Under the pieces are notes generated by a model. It ran no database searches. It saw only the letters and a list, made by a program, of their open reading frames with translations, and had not been told where the DNA came from. From Verrucomicrobiaceae bacterium (GTDB lineage Bacteria > Verrucomicrobiota > Verrucomicrobiia > Verrucomicrobiales > Akkermansiaceae): DNA of 64,000 nt. The stretch spans positions 115,919 to 179,918 of the forward strand of contig JAIXQH010000027.1 of NCBI GenBank assembly GCA_027484055.1, written 5' to 3'. Made by a program: the position numbers and the translations under genes. Each line of letters begins with the position of its first letter. Position 1 is the stretch's first letter. Below are positions 1 to 8,223 of this stretch, one piece after another.

Positions 1-818
1 TCAAGAAAGGCGGGTAACCAAAAGAGGAAGAACCACCAAATGGGGTCCGTGAGGAATTTTCCGAACACGAACGCCCAAGTTTGGCGGAATTTCAGCAGGC
101 GGACCCACGGCACTTTTTCCTTCGCCACATCCTCGCGCTCGGCTTCTTGCTCGTCGACATCGCTGTGGATGTGGTCGTATTCCGCTTGGGAAAGCGCGCC
201 GGACTTCAGTTTTGCGGCGGGGGCGTCATACATTTTATACCAGAAAGCCAGCCAGAGCAGGCCGACGGCTCCGGTGAGGATGAACGCCCATTCCCAGCCC
301 CAGTGGTTGGCGATCCATGGCACGCAGAGTGGGGCGAAAATCGCGCCGACATTCGCTCCGGAATTATAGAGTCCGGTCGCGAAGGCGCGTTCCTTTTTCG
401 GGAACCACTCGGCGATGGTCTTGCTCGCTGCCGGGAAATTTCCCGCTTCCGTCACGCCCAGCGCCGCCCGCCACATGCCGAAGCTCCATGTATGATGCCC
501 GAAGGCATGGCCAATCGCCGCGAGGCTCCAGCCGATGAGCGAATAGGCATATCCCTGCTTGGTGCCGACCTTATCGATCACCCGCCCCGCCAGTAGCATC
601 CCCAGCGCGTAGGCGATCTGGAAGCAAATGACGACATTCGCATAGTTCTCTTCCTGGGCTTGTTTGCCGAGGCCAAACACCCCGTCCGCAGTCAGCACAG
701 GTTTGAGCAGCCCGAGCACATTTCGGTCTAAATAGTTCACCGTCGTCGCGGCGAAGACTAAGGCGCAGATGCTCCACCGGTGGCGGCCAACTTGTTGATT
801 TAAAGAGGAGATAGACAC
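1..818 (-). CDS. MFS transporter, hexuronate/ACS-type (3' part missing)
   Basis: Major facilitator permease expected to import an organic or sugar acid across the inner membrane. The 272 readable codons give the N-terminal half: an opening helix with the NYLDR motif typical of the anion:cation symporter (ExuT-like) family, a loop matching the conserved helix 2-3 signature (GRVIDKVGTKQGY), then the motifs GVTEAGNFPAASKTIAEWFP and NSGANVGAI, and the long central loop. I start it at a GTG codon 13 bases after the gluconokinase stop, because the frame opens with hydrophilic residues followed directly by helix 1 and no ATG fits. The C-terminal half lies outside the window. Its place behind a 2-ketogluconate-type reductase and gluconokinase suggests a gluconate or ketogluconate substrate; that is inference. 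Confidence 0.85.
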   Translation of the reverse strand, partial: MSISSLNQQVGRHRWSICALVFAATTVNYLDRNVLGLLKPVLTADGVFGLGKQAQEENYANVVICFQIAYALGMLLAGRVIDKVGTKQGYAYSLIGWSLAAIGHAFGHHTWSFGMWRAALGVTEAGNFPAASKTIAEWFPKKERAFATGLYNSGANVGAIFAPLCVPWIANHWGWEWAFILTGAVGLLWLAFWYKMYDAPAAKLKSGALSQAEYDHIHSDVDEQEAEREDVAKEKVPWVRLLKFRQTWAFVFGKFLTDPIWWFFLFWLPAFL

Positions 819-831
819 GAGGCTTTAAGAT

Positions 832-1365
832 TTAAATGGACTTGATAGATACGGTGCTGGATTCACGAGCTAAATCGAGCTGGAGACAGATTTGAGAAAC
901 AATCGCCGCCACAGGCGAGTCGATGTCCACACGCAGGGTGTCTGCGGTTTCTTCGAGCGCGGCAAATTGGCTATCGATGAGAACTTCCGGCATGAAATGC
1001 CCGGCCCGCGCCCTCAAGCGCGCCCGGATGACTTCCGGAGTCCCGCTCAGGTGGACGAAGCGTAAGTCGCTGCACCCAGAGCGTAGGATCTCGCGGTAGC
1101 GGGCTTTGAGCGCGGAACAGGCGAGAAATACCGGGGCTTCCGCAGCGGAGGCTTGGCCCAAAAGTTCCGCAAGGCGTCGCAGCCATGGCTCGCGGTCCGC
1201 GTCATCCAGCGGCTCGCCGCGCTTCATTTTGTCGATGTTCTCCTGCGGGTGGAAATCATCCGCATCGTAAAAAACTCCCTCGCACTGGGCGGCAAGCGCC
1301 AAGCCGATGGTGCTTTTTCCGCTGCCGCAGACACCCATGAGAACCACTGCCGGAGGAGGAGACAT
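832..1365 (-). CDS. gntK: Gluconokinase
   Basis: Phosphorylates D-gluconate with ATP to 6-phosphogluconate, feeding the pentose phosphate or Entner-Doudoroff route in the cytoplasm. The 177-residue length is usual for the GntK/IdnK family. A Walker A loop (GVCGSGKST) spans residues 11-19, followed by the family motif YDADDFHP near residue 33 and the GEPLDDADREPWL segment that forms the gluconate site. It starts five bases after the stop of the upstream dehydrogenase and ends 13 bases before the transporter, so the three genes should form one transcript. Identity is firm; which sugar acid is delivered to it is not shown. Confidence 0.93.
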   Translation of the reverse strand: MSPPPAVVLMGVCGSGKSTIGLALAAQCEGVFYDADDFHPQENIDKMKRGEPLDDADREPWLRRLAELLGQASAAEAPVFLACSALKARYREILRSGCSDLRFVHLSGTPEVIRARLRARAGHFMPEVLIDSQFAALEETADTLRVDIDSPVAAIVSQICLQLDLARESSTVSIKSI

Positions 1366-1370
1366 GAGTG

Positions 1371-2387
1371 TTAGCGTGGCCGGTTGACGATGTTTTCCAC
1401 CTTTTCAGGGCCTTCTGTGAGCACCCGGATCACCGTGCGTCCAGCCGTGAGGGCCATCGCGCGGTTGGTCTCAGCGGTGTTCGAGCCGACGTGTGGTGTC
1501 AGCAGGCAGTTGGACAAGTGCCGGAGATCTTTGCTGGCATCGGTCGGGGTGTATGGCTCGTGCTCGAAGACGTCCAGCGCCGCGCTGCCGAGGTGACCTG
1601 CGGCGAGTGAATCGTAGAGGGCGTTTTCGTCAAGGATCGCGCCGCGTGCCGTATTAAGCAGGCTGGCACCGGGTTTCATGGCGGCGAAGAAGGCGGCATT
1701 CGCCAAATGACGCGTCGCCGGCACCGAGGCCACATGGAGTGAGACGAAGTCAGCCTGACCGAGTGCGTAGGCCCGGTCGTTGGTGTATTCCGTGAAGCCG
1801 ATTTCCTGCTGTAGCTCATCCAGCGGGCGTCCCATCCGTGCGGAAAATTGCTCAGCCGAATCCAGATCGCAGCCGATGACTTTCATCCCCAAGCCCAGCG
1901 CCGCCTTGCGGCAAAGCATTTGACCGATCCGACCGAAGCCGACGATGGCCAGCGTCCGTCCTGCCACTTCCATGCCCGGGCGCGGCTCCCAGTTTCCTGC
2001 CACCGTCGAGCCATGCAGGAAGGGCACCCGCCGGGCCAGTGAACCGAGCAGCCAGACGGCATACTCCGCCACCGCGTTATCTAGCACGCCGGGGGTGTTC
2101 GTCACCCAGATGCCGTGCGCCGTGGCTTTTTCCTTGTCCACGCTGTCGTGACCCACGCCGAAGCGGGCGATCACTCCACCTGCGGGAATCGCTTCATAGA
2201 GCGCTCCCCGGTAGGGATGGATGTCCGCAATGAAGGCCCGCACGCCTTCCGCGCGGATCTGTGCCGCGAGGGCTTCTTCCTCTTCGACGACTGGGCAAAA
2301 GGTGAAGCCCGTTTCGCGGCTCAATTCCTCAAAGGCGGACTGGCCCTTGCGATAAGAGATTTCACTAACAAAGATCGTTTCTGACAT
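1371..2387 (-). CDS. D-2-hydroxyacid dehydrogenase, probably 2-ketogluconate/glyoxylate reductase type
   Basis: NAD(P)H-dependent D-isomer-specific 2-hydroxyacid dehydrogenase of 338 residues. The Rossmann motif GFGRIG lies at residues 150-155, with the acid D174 ending the second strand. The catalytic trio is present as R248 (in NTARGA), E277 (in DVFEHEP) and H299 (in TPHVGS). It lacks the C-terminal ACT domain of long 3-phosphoglycerate dehydrogenases. Being first in an operon with gluconokinase and a sugar-acid transporter, the best inferred role is reduction of 2-ketogluconate to gluconate, which GntK would then phosphorylate. A PGDH-like activity cannot be excluded from sequence alone. 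Confidence 0.82.
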   Translation of the reverse strand: MSETIFVSEISYRKGQSAFEELSRETGFTFCPVVEEEEALAAQIRAEGVRAFIADIHPYRGALYEAIPAGGVIARFGVGHDSVDKEKATAHGIWVTNTPGVLDNAVAEYAVWLLGSLARRVPFLHGSTVAGNWEPRPGMEVAGRTLAIVGFGRIGQMLCRKAALGLGMKVIGCDLDSAEQFSARMGRPLDELQQEIGFTEYTNDRAYALGQADFVSLHVASVPATRHLANAAFFAAMKPGASLLNTARGAILDENALYDSLAAGHLGSAALDVFEHEPYTPTDASKDLRHLSNCLLTPHVGSNTAETNRAMALTAGRTVIRVLTEGPEKVENIVNRPR

Positions 2388-2448
2388 GGATAAATAGTGG
2401 CGGCTCCTAGGCTTATAAAGTTCTCTACGCGGTGCAATTCAAATTCTA

Positions 2449-3045
2449 TCATCCTTGCAGCGAGCGTAAGGCCCCCCGGACCAGCGCCTCGGTGGCGGAG
2501 GCGGGATCCGCATCCAATACCCGGCGCACGGCCTTCCGGGCGTCCACTTGTTTGTAGCCCAGTGCGATCAACGCCAGTTCTGCGTCCGCCGCGCTAGCAC
2601 TCACTTGACCCGCTGCGGCGTCCTGCCAGGTCTCTGTGACTCCGACCTTGTCCTTCAGCTCCAACACGATCCGCTCCGCCGTTTTTTTCCCCACCCCCTT
2701 CAGCCTCGACAAGCCGAGCACATCACCCGCCACCACACATTTTTTAAACTGCGTCACATCCATGCCACTCAAGACGGACACGGCCATCGACGGTCCTACG
2801 CCGCTCACCCGGTCGATGAGGAGTAAAAAAACGTCGCGTTCCTCCTCACTGGCGAAGCCGAATAACTTCTGCGCCAGTTGGCTGAAATGCAGATGCGTTC
2901 GCAAATCCACCTCCAGCCCCTCCGCCGCGTGCAACCGATCAAACGTGGAAAGCGGAATGAACACCTCGTAGCCCACCCCATGCACATCCACCACCAAGCG
3001 ATTCGGATACGCCTCGATCACCTTGCCCCGTAGCCTAGCTATCAT
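2449..3045 (-). CDS. ruvA: Holliday junction branch migration protein RuvA
   Basis: Binds four-way DNA junctions as a tetramer and loads the RuvB motor during recombinational repair. At 198 residues it has normal length. The N-terminal OB fold opens with IARLRGKVIE; two helix-hairpin-helix motifs follow (SGVGPSMA near residue 80 and KGVGKKTAERIVLELKDK near residues 117-134), and the C-terminal RuvB-contact domain ends with the usual alanine-rich helices. RuvB and RuvC are not beside it. It lies 61 bases upstream of the dehydrogenase operon on the same strand, so read-through is possible. Confidence 0.96.
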   Translation of the reverse strand: MIARLRGKVIEAYPNRLVVDVHGVGYEVFIPLSTFDRLHAAEGLEVDLRTHLHFSQLAQKLFGFASEEERDVFLLLIDRVSGVGPSMAVSVLSGMDVTQFKKCVVAGDVLGLSRLKGVGKKTAERIVLELKDKVGVTETWQDAAAGQVSASAADAELALIALGYKQVDARKAVRRVLDADPASATEALVRGALRSLQG

Positions 3046-3205
3046 GGCCCAAGCTTGGACAAGTCGCTGACCCCGTCAATGCCTGTCTCTCCTGCTCGCT
3101 CACTTGAAAGTTCGTGAATCTTGATGATCACCTCCTTGGAAATGCTTTAGGTGTCTTAATTTCTTGGGTTGACAATACCGCCGCGAAATAAAGGCTTCTC
3201 GGATC

Positions 3206-4090
3206 ATGAAAGTGTTTTTCTCAATGACCCTGTTCGCCCTCACGGCCAGTCACTTAGAGGCTGTTTCATTGATTAATTTAAATTTCACCGGGCCCATGGA
3301 TCCCGTGGTGCAGCAGACCTTCACGGACGCCGCGGCCTACTGGAACTCCGCCATCACTGGCTACGATCTCATCCATGATGCGAACGGCTCGGTGCTCCCG
3401 CACTCCCTCACCATCAATGCCTCCATCCCCGACATCGACGGGCCCTTTAACATCTTGGGAAGTGCCGAGTGGATTACGGCGAATTACTACGACAACAACC
3501 CAGTCGGCCAGCCGACTTACGCGCTCTACTACGCGGATACGGGACGCATGGAGTTCGATTCCGCCGACATCGGAACACTCGTGGCGAACAACACCTTCTA
3601 CTCCGTCGTGCTCCACGAAATGGCCCACGTCCTCGGCTTCGGCACGCTCTGGACGCCGAACAACAACGTCAATAACACCACCTACGCGCTCTACACCACG
3701 AACTCTGGCCAATTCACCGGCCAGAATGCCCTCAACCAGTGGCGCAGCGAGTTCAACCGCCCCTCAGACACCTTCGTCCCCGTCGAGCTAGGCGGTGGTG
3801 GTGGCACGGCAAATGGCCACTGGAACGAAGTGGACAACGGCCTCGGGCTGACCGGCATCGTCAGTCTGGATACCGGGATGGATTTCAAAAATGAGCTGAT
3901 GACTGGCTGGGCCTCCAACTCATTTTTCATCAGCCGCGCCACGCTCGGAGCACTGGATGACATTGGCTACACCGTTGACTACTCCAAGGCCGGCATCATC
4001 AACTACGTGCCGATCCCGGAAGTCTCCACCCTGAGTCTCAGTCTAGCAGGCGCGCTGCTGCTAGTCCGCCGCCGCCGCACGCTGCGGTGA
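3206..4090 (+). CDS. Secreted zinc metalloprotease-like protein with PEP-CTERM-type tail
   Basis: Exported protein of 294 residues with a signal peptide (cleavage after about residue 19) and a zinc-metalloprotease signature HEMAHVLGFGTLW at residues 137-149, giving zinc ligands H137 and H141 and catalytic E138; the extended HExxHxxGxxxxW layout resembles leishmanolysin-like and metzincin-type enzymes. The last 27 residues have the PEP-CTERM plan: short motif, about 16 hydrophobic residues, then an Arg cluster (VRRRR). The motif reads PEV rather than PEP. An exosortase would be expected elsewhere in the genome; none is in this window. A TTGACA hexamer at 3169-3174 is a possible -35 element, but no convincing -10 follows. 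Confidence 0.8.
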   Translation: MKVFFSMTLFALTASHLEAVSLINLNFTGPMDPVVQQTFTDAAAYWNSAITGYDLIHDANGSVLPHSLTINASIPDIDGPFNILGSAEWITANYYDNNPVGQPTYALYYADTGRMEFDSADIGTLVANNTFYSVVLHEMAHVLGFGTLWTPNNNVNNTTYALYTTNSGQFTGQNALNQWRSEFNRPSDTFVPVELGGGGGTANGHWNEVDNGLGLTGIVSLDTGMDFKNELMTGWASNSFFISRATLGALDDIGYTVDYSKAGIINYVPIPEVSTLSLSLAGALLLVRRRRTLR

Positions 4091-4141
4091 ACGACGGATT
4101 CCGCTAGGCAAGGCGAGCTTTGCATTTTAAGCCCCTCCAAG

Positions 4142-4540
4142 ATGTTTGCCCAAGAACCGATTGAATGGCCGGAAAAAGTTGAAATTCTCGTGGATCGCCT
4201 TGAGCATGAATTGGCCGAGCGTTCCCTTAGCCGCGAAGAACGAGCACTTATGGACGTGTATGAAACCGTTCCGGTGCTCGAAAGTGAGGACGGCCTGCAC
4301 GGGTTTTGGCAAAGCGGGGTGAATCACCAACGAATCATCAATTCGTTCGACCTCATCGGCGCGGCCACCTTGGTCGATCCTCTCAACGCCAGTCGCTGGT
4401 GCGAAACCCGCAGCGAAGACCGCCAAGACTACAGCGAGACCGAGGAGGATTACCTCGCCACCATTGAAGAAGACCTCGCCGCAGGGCTGGACGAACTCGT
4501 GGACCTCGTGCTTGATTTCATAGAAGAGGAGTTGACGTAG
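4142..4540 (+). CDS. Small acidic protein, possibly DMP19-like
   Basis: A 132-residue soluble protein without signal peptide or membrane segment. The centre (GLHGFWQSGVNHQRIINSF, residues 56-74) resembles the pattern of DMP19/DUF4375 proteins, where a short GF.Q(Y/F) stretch precedes a helix carrying ALxxIGA; here the matching helix reads DLIGAATLVDPLNA. The C-terminal 50 residues are strongly acidic (EEDYLATIEEDLAAG). The start follows the protease gene by 51 bases. Function is unknown; the family guess is weak and rests on pattern memory. Confidence 0.6.
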   Translation: MFAQEPIEWPEKVEILVDRLEHELAERSLSREERALMDVYETVPVLESEDGLHGFWQSGVNHQRIINSFDLIGAATLVDPLNASRWCETRSEDRQDYSETEEDYLATIEEDLAAGLDELVDLVLDFIEEELT

Positions 4541-4560
4541 GATTGCTGGGTGGCTCCCAC

Positions 4561-5757
4561 TTACCGGGCCTGGCTGCGAACTCGCGCTAAATAGGTCAAT
4601 CCTGATCCGCGGACTCGGGGGCTCGTTTCGCGGAGCATGATTTGTTCAAAATCTGCCATGGCCCGCTCTTCTGGCAGCGACGCATACAGGGCCTGCAACC
4701 CATGGGTCATCCATTCTCCATCCGGGAGTTCCTTTAATAACTGCCACGCCATTTCCGAGTCGTGACGACTTTGAAGCGCGCCCTTTACGACGCTCTCGAT
4801 GAGAAAAGGGGAATCAGGATAGTTCTCCTTCACGTGGTGCAGGGCTTCGACCGGTTGCTCGCGTGACCAGAATTGAAAAATAGTCTTTGCGGCGGCGGTT
4901 TTACACGACTCTGACGAAAATTGAGCGATCCATTGAAAAGCGCGTTGTGGATCATCTGCAGCGAGCCCTGCGACGACTTTGCTCAATAGTTCTGTCGGCT
5001 CAGCATTGCCAAGTCGCTCCGCCAGTGCAGCTTGATCCATTTGACCAATGCTGTGCGAAAGCAACGCTCCGCAAAAGGCTTCCTTTGCCGAGCCGTCCAA
5101 CGTTCCTGCCAGTTCGTCCATTTCTTCCAATGTGGAAACCTGAATGCTATTCCCAATTTCCAAGGCCAAGTGATTGGCGACTCCCTCGCTCGATAAGGTT
5201 CCAAGCAGGGCGAGACCAGCGGCAGGATTCTCTTTAGCCCACGCCACACCAAGCTCTCGGCAGGAGAAATTATCGCGTCCTTGCGCGAGTAACTGGAACG
5301 CCCAAACCGCAGCAGGCTCCGGGCCGTCAGTGGCAAGTGATTTTGCGACCATTTCGATGAAATCCTCACGGAAATCCTGATCCCTCAACACGGCCCCCTT
5401 GAGGAGTTCACGTAATTCTTGATCTGCGCCTTCGACCATGGAGCGGAAGGATTGGAAATCTTCCGGTGGCAAGTTGTTCCACTGATTAAGCAGTGAGTCG
5501 GCGAGTTCTTGTTTAAGCGACTCATCCGCTAAGTGGCTGATCCGGACAAGCAGCACGGAGAAATCTTCTTTGCGGGCATTTCTCACTTTATGAATCCAGT
5601 CCGCCTGTGTCATCTGTATTATGGTTTTCCTAACCACAGATGGTGACGAAAGACGACGAATGGTCTGATCTCGACTATCAGAACTGGCTGGCAACAGCCA
5701 CCAGCAAAAAACACCGGCGATCACGCCGGTGAAGAGGAATCCAACAAAGTATTTCAT
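4561..5757 (-). CDS. Membrane-anchored helical-repeat protein of unknown function
   Basis: I choose the ATG at 5757 (398 residues), because the frame upstream of it lies in a strong inverted repeat. The protein starts with one hydrophobic segment (residues 1-22, VGFLFTGVIAGVFCWWLLP), so it should be tethered with the bulk outside the membrane. The rest is alpha-helical with short repeats of the kind DPQRAFQWIAQF and REQPVEALHHVKE, resembling HEAT or TPR-like solenoids. The protein at 39985-41247 shares this layout and the recurring D-P-x-A-A-x-x-W pattern, so the two are probably paralogues. No catalytic motif is visible. Confidence 0.7.
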   Translation of the reverse strand: MKYFVGFLFTGVIAGVFCWWLLPASSDSRDQTIRRLSSPSVVRKTIIQMTQADWIHKVRNARKEDFSVLLVRISHLADESLKQELADSLLNQWNNLPPEDFQSFRSMVEGADQELRELLKGAVLRDQDFREDFIEMVAKSLATDGPEPAAVWAFQLLAQGRDNFSCRELGVAWAKENPAAGLALLGTLSSEGVANHLALEIGNSIQVSTLEEMDELAGTLDGSAKEAFCGALLSHSIGQMDQAALAERLGNAEPTELLSKVVAGLAADDPQRAFQWIAQFSSESCKTAAAKTIFQFWSREQPVEALHHVKENYPDSPFLIESVVKGALQSRHDSEMAWQLLKELPDGEWMTHGLQALYASLPEERAMADFEQIMLRETSPRVRGSGLTYLARVRSQAR

Positions 5758-5769
5758 CACTCTACGAGA

Positions 5770-5798
5770 GGCTCGTGTCCCATGTTGAGACACGAGCC
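5770..5798 (-). promoter_or_regulatory. Perfect 10-bp inverted repeat in the gap before the helical-repeat gene
   Basis: GGCTCGTGTC and GACACGAGCC face each other across a 9-base loop, between the stop of the 464-residue gene (5810) and the ATG at 5757. On the transcribed minus strand it would fold into a strong RNA hairpin, but no T-run follows, so it may be an attenuator, a processing site or an operator rather than a classical terminator. Confidence 0.6.
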
Positions 5799-5809
5799 CG
5801 GTTAGTGAA

Positions 5810-7204
5810 TCAACGCAGCACCAATTTGGCGGTTGTGTCTGCTCCTTGTGTCTTGAATTCGACGGTTGAAGTCTGAATCACGCGATCCATTTCAGTGGAA
5901 TGGGCGTGGAGACGAACCTGGACGGATGGCAGCGTGAACGAGGAATCCGTGTCTGCATTTTGGGCAGTGGTGTTGCGAGTGACCGTGAGGGAGAGCTCCT
6001 TTTTATCGCCCGGCATGAGCCGTAACTCACGGACCATGTTCAGTCCGCCGCCATCGGTCATTTCCTTAGTGCAATCTTTCCCGCCGATGGAAAACGCGAA
6101 TTTGAACTCGTTTTTCGGATCATGGATCGATGCCGCGACCACTGGCGCGTAGTCGATGTGTGGATCATTGTTTGATAAGTCGTAACGCAGCGTCTGGGTG
6201 TTGCAACTGACGGTGGTGTCCTGCGTCGCGACATGGTGGACTGTGGCACCTTCCTTGGCATCTGCCTTAACAATGAGTCCATCGCTTGGCTTGAGGTCGA
6301 GGGAGGCCAGCTCGCCGCGGAGGTGCTTGATCAACCAATAGGCCACACCTGTGATGGTGCCAGCAGGGCTTCCGTTGGTGTTTTTTTCGGGAGTCACCGG
6401 GTATTGCTCAAGTTGCGCAGCATAGTAAGAAACTGCCCATACCGTGGGAACTGCGTTTTGATTCTCATGCATCAGCACGCATTGGCGGGCGATGTTGTAG
6501 TAGTTTTGCCCAGATACCGCCAGATTTCCCGCCACGTAGTGACCCGTTCCGGCGCTGTAAGTCGCTAACATCACCATGGATTGTTTGCCGGAATTCTTGG
6601 CATAGTTGACTGAGCTGTAACTACCTTCCCGCATTTGTTGGAAATTGGTATTCCAGTAACCCATGGGACCATCTGTTGCGACACCGCTGCAGATGTTGAT
6701 TTTGCTTCTATCGAAAACGGCAGTCGGGTCAGAACCAAACATATTTCCGCTAATCTGCCAAGGTGGCACCATGAACAAAACGGGACGCCAGTAGCGCCAC
6801 TGCAAGGCAGTAATCCGATCACCATCCAGATCTTTGTTGCATGAGGTGTAGGCTACACGCAAACCTGCACTTATGAGCCGATCGATGTTGACCTTATCGG
6901 CAAAGTCGGTAGTCCTCTGGAAATCAGTTTCATAAAATGCATTCTTGCTGGTGAACAAGTTTGCCATTGCTTGTATGTTCGCCGGTGCGTCAGATTTTGC
7001 AACTGCGAAGTTATTGGTGTAATAGCCGCTGGCATTCTGTTGGACGAAGGTCCAATTGGCTGAGCCACTGAGGTAGCCAGCCCAAGCGGCTGTTGAGTTG
7101 TCGCCACCTCCGATAAACACTTGTGCGGCGTTGGAGAGATTGCCGAAGGCGACTCCCAAGAGGGCGGTGCCGACGGTGAGTAGTCTGGATTTATGATAGT
7201 TCAT
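5810..7204 (-). CDS. Secreted protein of unknown function
   Basis: A 464-residue exported protein with a typical signal peptide (SRLLTVGTALLGVAFG, cleavage near residue 27 after SNAA). The mature part is rich in aromatic and small polar residues (ALQWRYWRPVLFMVPPW, MGYWNTNFQQM), as in extracellular enzymes or sugar-binding proteins, and its last third looks beta-rich. I do not recognise a family. It precedes the membrane-anchored repeat protein on the same strand with a hairpin between them, so the two may be co-transcribed. Confidence 0.65.
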   Translation of the reverse strand: MNYHKSRLLTVGTALLGVAFGNLSNAAQVFIGGGDNSTAAWAGYLSGSANWTFVQQNASGYYTNNFAVAKSDAPANIQAMANLFTSKNAFYETDFQRTTDFADKVNIDRLISAGLRVAYTSCNKDLDGDRITALQWRYWRPVLFMVPPWQISGNMFGSDPTAVFDRSKINICSGVATDGPMGYWNTNFQQMREGSYSSVNYAKNSGKQSMVMLATYSAGTGHYVAGNLAVSGQNYYNIARQCVLMHENQNAVPTVWAVSYYAAQLEQYPVTPEKNTNGSPAGTITGVAYWLIKHLRGELASLDLKPSDGLIVKADAKEGATVHHVATQDTTVSCNTQTLRYDLSNNDPHIDYAPVVAASIHDPKNEFKFAFSIGGKDCTKEMTDGGGLNMVRELRLMPGDKKELSLTVTRNTTAQNADTDSSFTLPSVQVRLHAHSTEMDRVIQTSTVEFKTQGADTTAKLVLR

Positions 7205-7586
7205 TAATTTAGGGTTTTAGTGGGTTTCTTATTGAAAACATTTCAGTAAGGAATGACATAACTACCTATTTTTTCAGAGAAAGCCATCCCGTGTTTACGT
7301 TAATTTACGGGAGGGCTAAATTTTTAATAATGTTTAGCCTAACCGATACTTATCAGAAGCCAAGCGTTCGGCTGGGAGCAAAAAATCAAATCATTGCTTG
7401 CCTCGGGTCCGTTTCACTTGGGAAGTTTGGTGCGACTCTGTTCCAGGTATTCGTTAATCGGATAACCTTGGAACGTATTCAGAAGCACGATCTTCGTCAC
7501 GGAACTGCCGGGGTCCAGAATTCGAACCTGCGAACTGATGAGTTCGGGGTATTTTTGGCTTACGGCCGCAGAATACCGCTGCAACC
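7205..7586. other. 382-base gap holding a coding remnant but no intact gene
   Basis: Between the start of the 464-residue gene and the stop of the PEP-CTERM gene. The part near 7205-7410 is A+T-richer and should contain the promoter of the minus-strand gene at 5810-7204. The part 7414-7586 is open on the minus strand and reads like the end of a protein, listed separately. Confidence 0.5.
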
Positions 7587-7587
7587 T
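7414..7587 (-). pseudogene. Orphan C-terminal coding remnant
   Basis: On the minus strand, directly beyond the PEP-CTERM stop but in another frame, about 55 codons read as plausible protein (segments SQKYPELISSQVRILDPGSS and TKIVLLNTFQGYPINEYLEQ) and stop at 7414-7416. The frame also stays open back into the PEP-CTERM gene, but has no start of its own there. I take it for the tail of a gene whose 5' part was lost or replaced. I cannot name the family. Confidence 0.4.
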
Positions 7588-8183
7588 CAGACTCTGCGCC
7601 GACGACCTAGCAGCGTGATTGAGGTGGCTAGGCCGAGGAGGGCGGTGGCGCTGGGCTCGGGGATGGTGCCTACGGTGATGCCAGCGCCGGAGGTGTCATA
7701 GGCCCAGTCGATGATGGATCCAGCGCTACCCGTGTTGGAGAAATTCACCTGCATCCAGCCGTAGTAGGGGCCAGCGCCGGTGTTGGTGGTGAGGCGGAAG
7801 CCGAGGTAGTCGGTGACACCGGTGGCGAATTGATTGGGAAGGGGGCCGATGTGAGTGGTAGAGCCTGCTTCTGCGGCGGCAAAGAAGTCGGCGGCGTCAA
7901 CAAGGTCGCCAAGTTCCAAGCTGACGACTGGTGAACTGACGGAAGTCGATGTTCTCACGGGTTGGAAACTCGCGCTGTTGCCAAAGGCCTCGCCGCCGAA
8001 GAAGGCGTCGATGTCCCAGCCTAGATTCTGGCTGGTGCCGCTGGTGGCGGCGTCCACGTCGATGTAGGTGCTATCGAAAGTGGAGGAGATGCTGATGTTT
8101 TGGATACCGCTGTAAACCAAGGCGGCGTGGCCTGAGGCAGCGGGAAGCGCGAGTGCGGCGAGGAGCAGGAGCTGTTGTTTCAT
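7587..8183 (-). CDS. PEP-CTERM sorted surface protein
   Basis: A 198-residue exported protein: signal peptide at residues 1-20 (LLLLAALALPAASGHA), a serine- and glycine-rich, probably beta-sheet body, and a canonical C-terminal sorting tail made of IPEPS, about 17 hydrophobic residues and GRRRRV. Such proteins are thought to be cut and anchored or released by exosortase, often as part of an exopolysaccharide matrix. The body has no recognisable enzymatic motif; phrases such as YLGFRLTT and YYGWMQVN occur in many PEP-CTERM proteins of this phylum. It lies 40 bases downstream of the giant secreted protein on the same strand. Confidence 0.85.
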   Translation of the reverse strand: MKQQLLLLAALALPAASGHAALVYSGIQNISISSTFDSTYIDVDAATSGTSQNLGWDIDAFFGGEAFGNSASFQPVRTSTSVSSPVVSLELGDLVDAADFFAAAEAGSTTHIGPLPNQFATGVTDYLGFRLTTNTGAGPYYGWMQVNFSNTGSAGSIIDWAYDTSGAGITVGTIPEPSATALLGLATSITLLGRRRRV

Positions 8184-8223
8184 GGCGTGGACTTAGTGAG
8201 GTGTGCTGGCGCGATTTTTTGGA

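Noticed and set aside
7505..7535. A GGTTCGAATTC stretch resembling a tRNA T-loop (minus strand)
   Set aside because: The flanking bases do not form a five-pair T-stem and no acceptor, D or anticodon arm is present; it lies inside the coding remnant.
7291..7701. 136-codon open frame on the plus strand
   Set aside because: It overlaps the end of the PEP-CTERM gene and the minus-strand remnant, and its residues look random.
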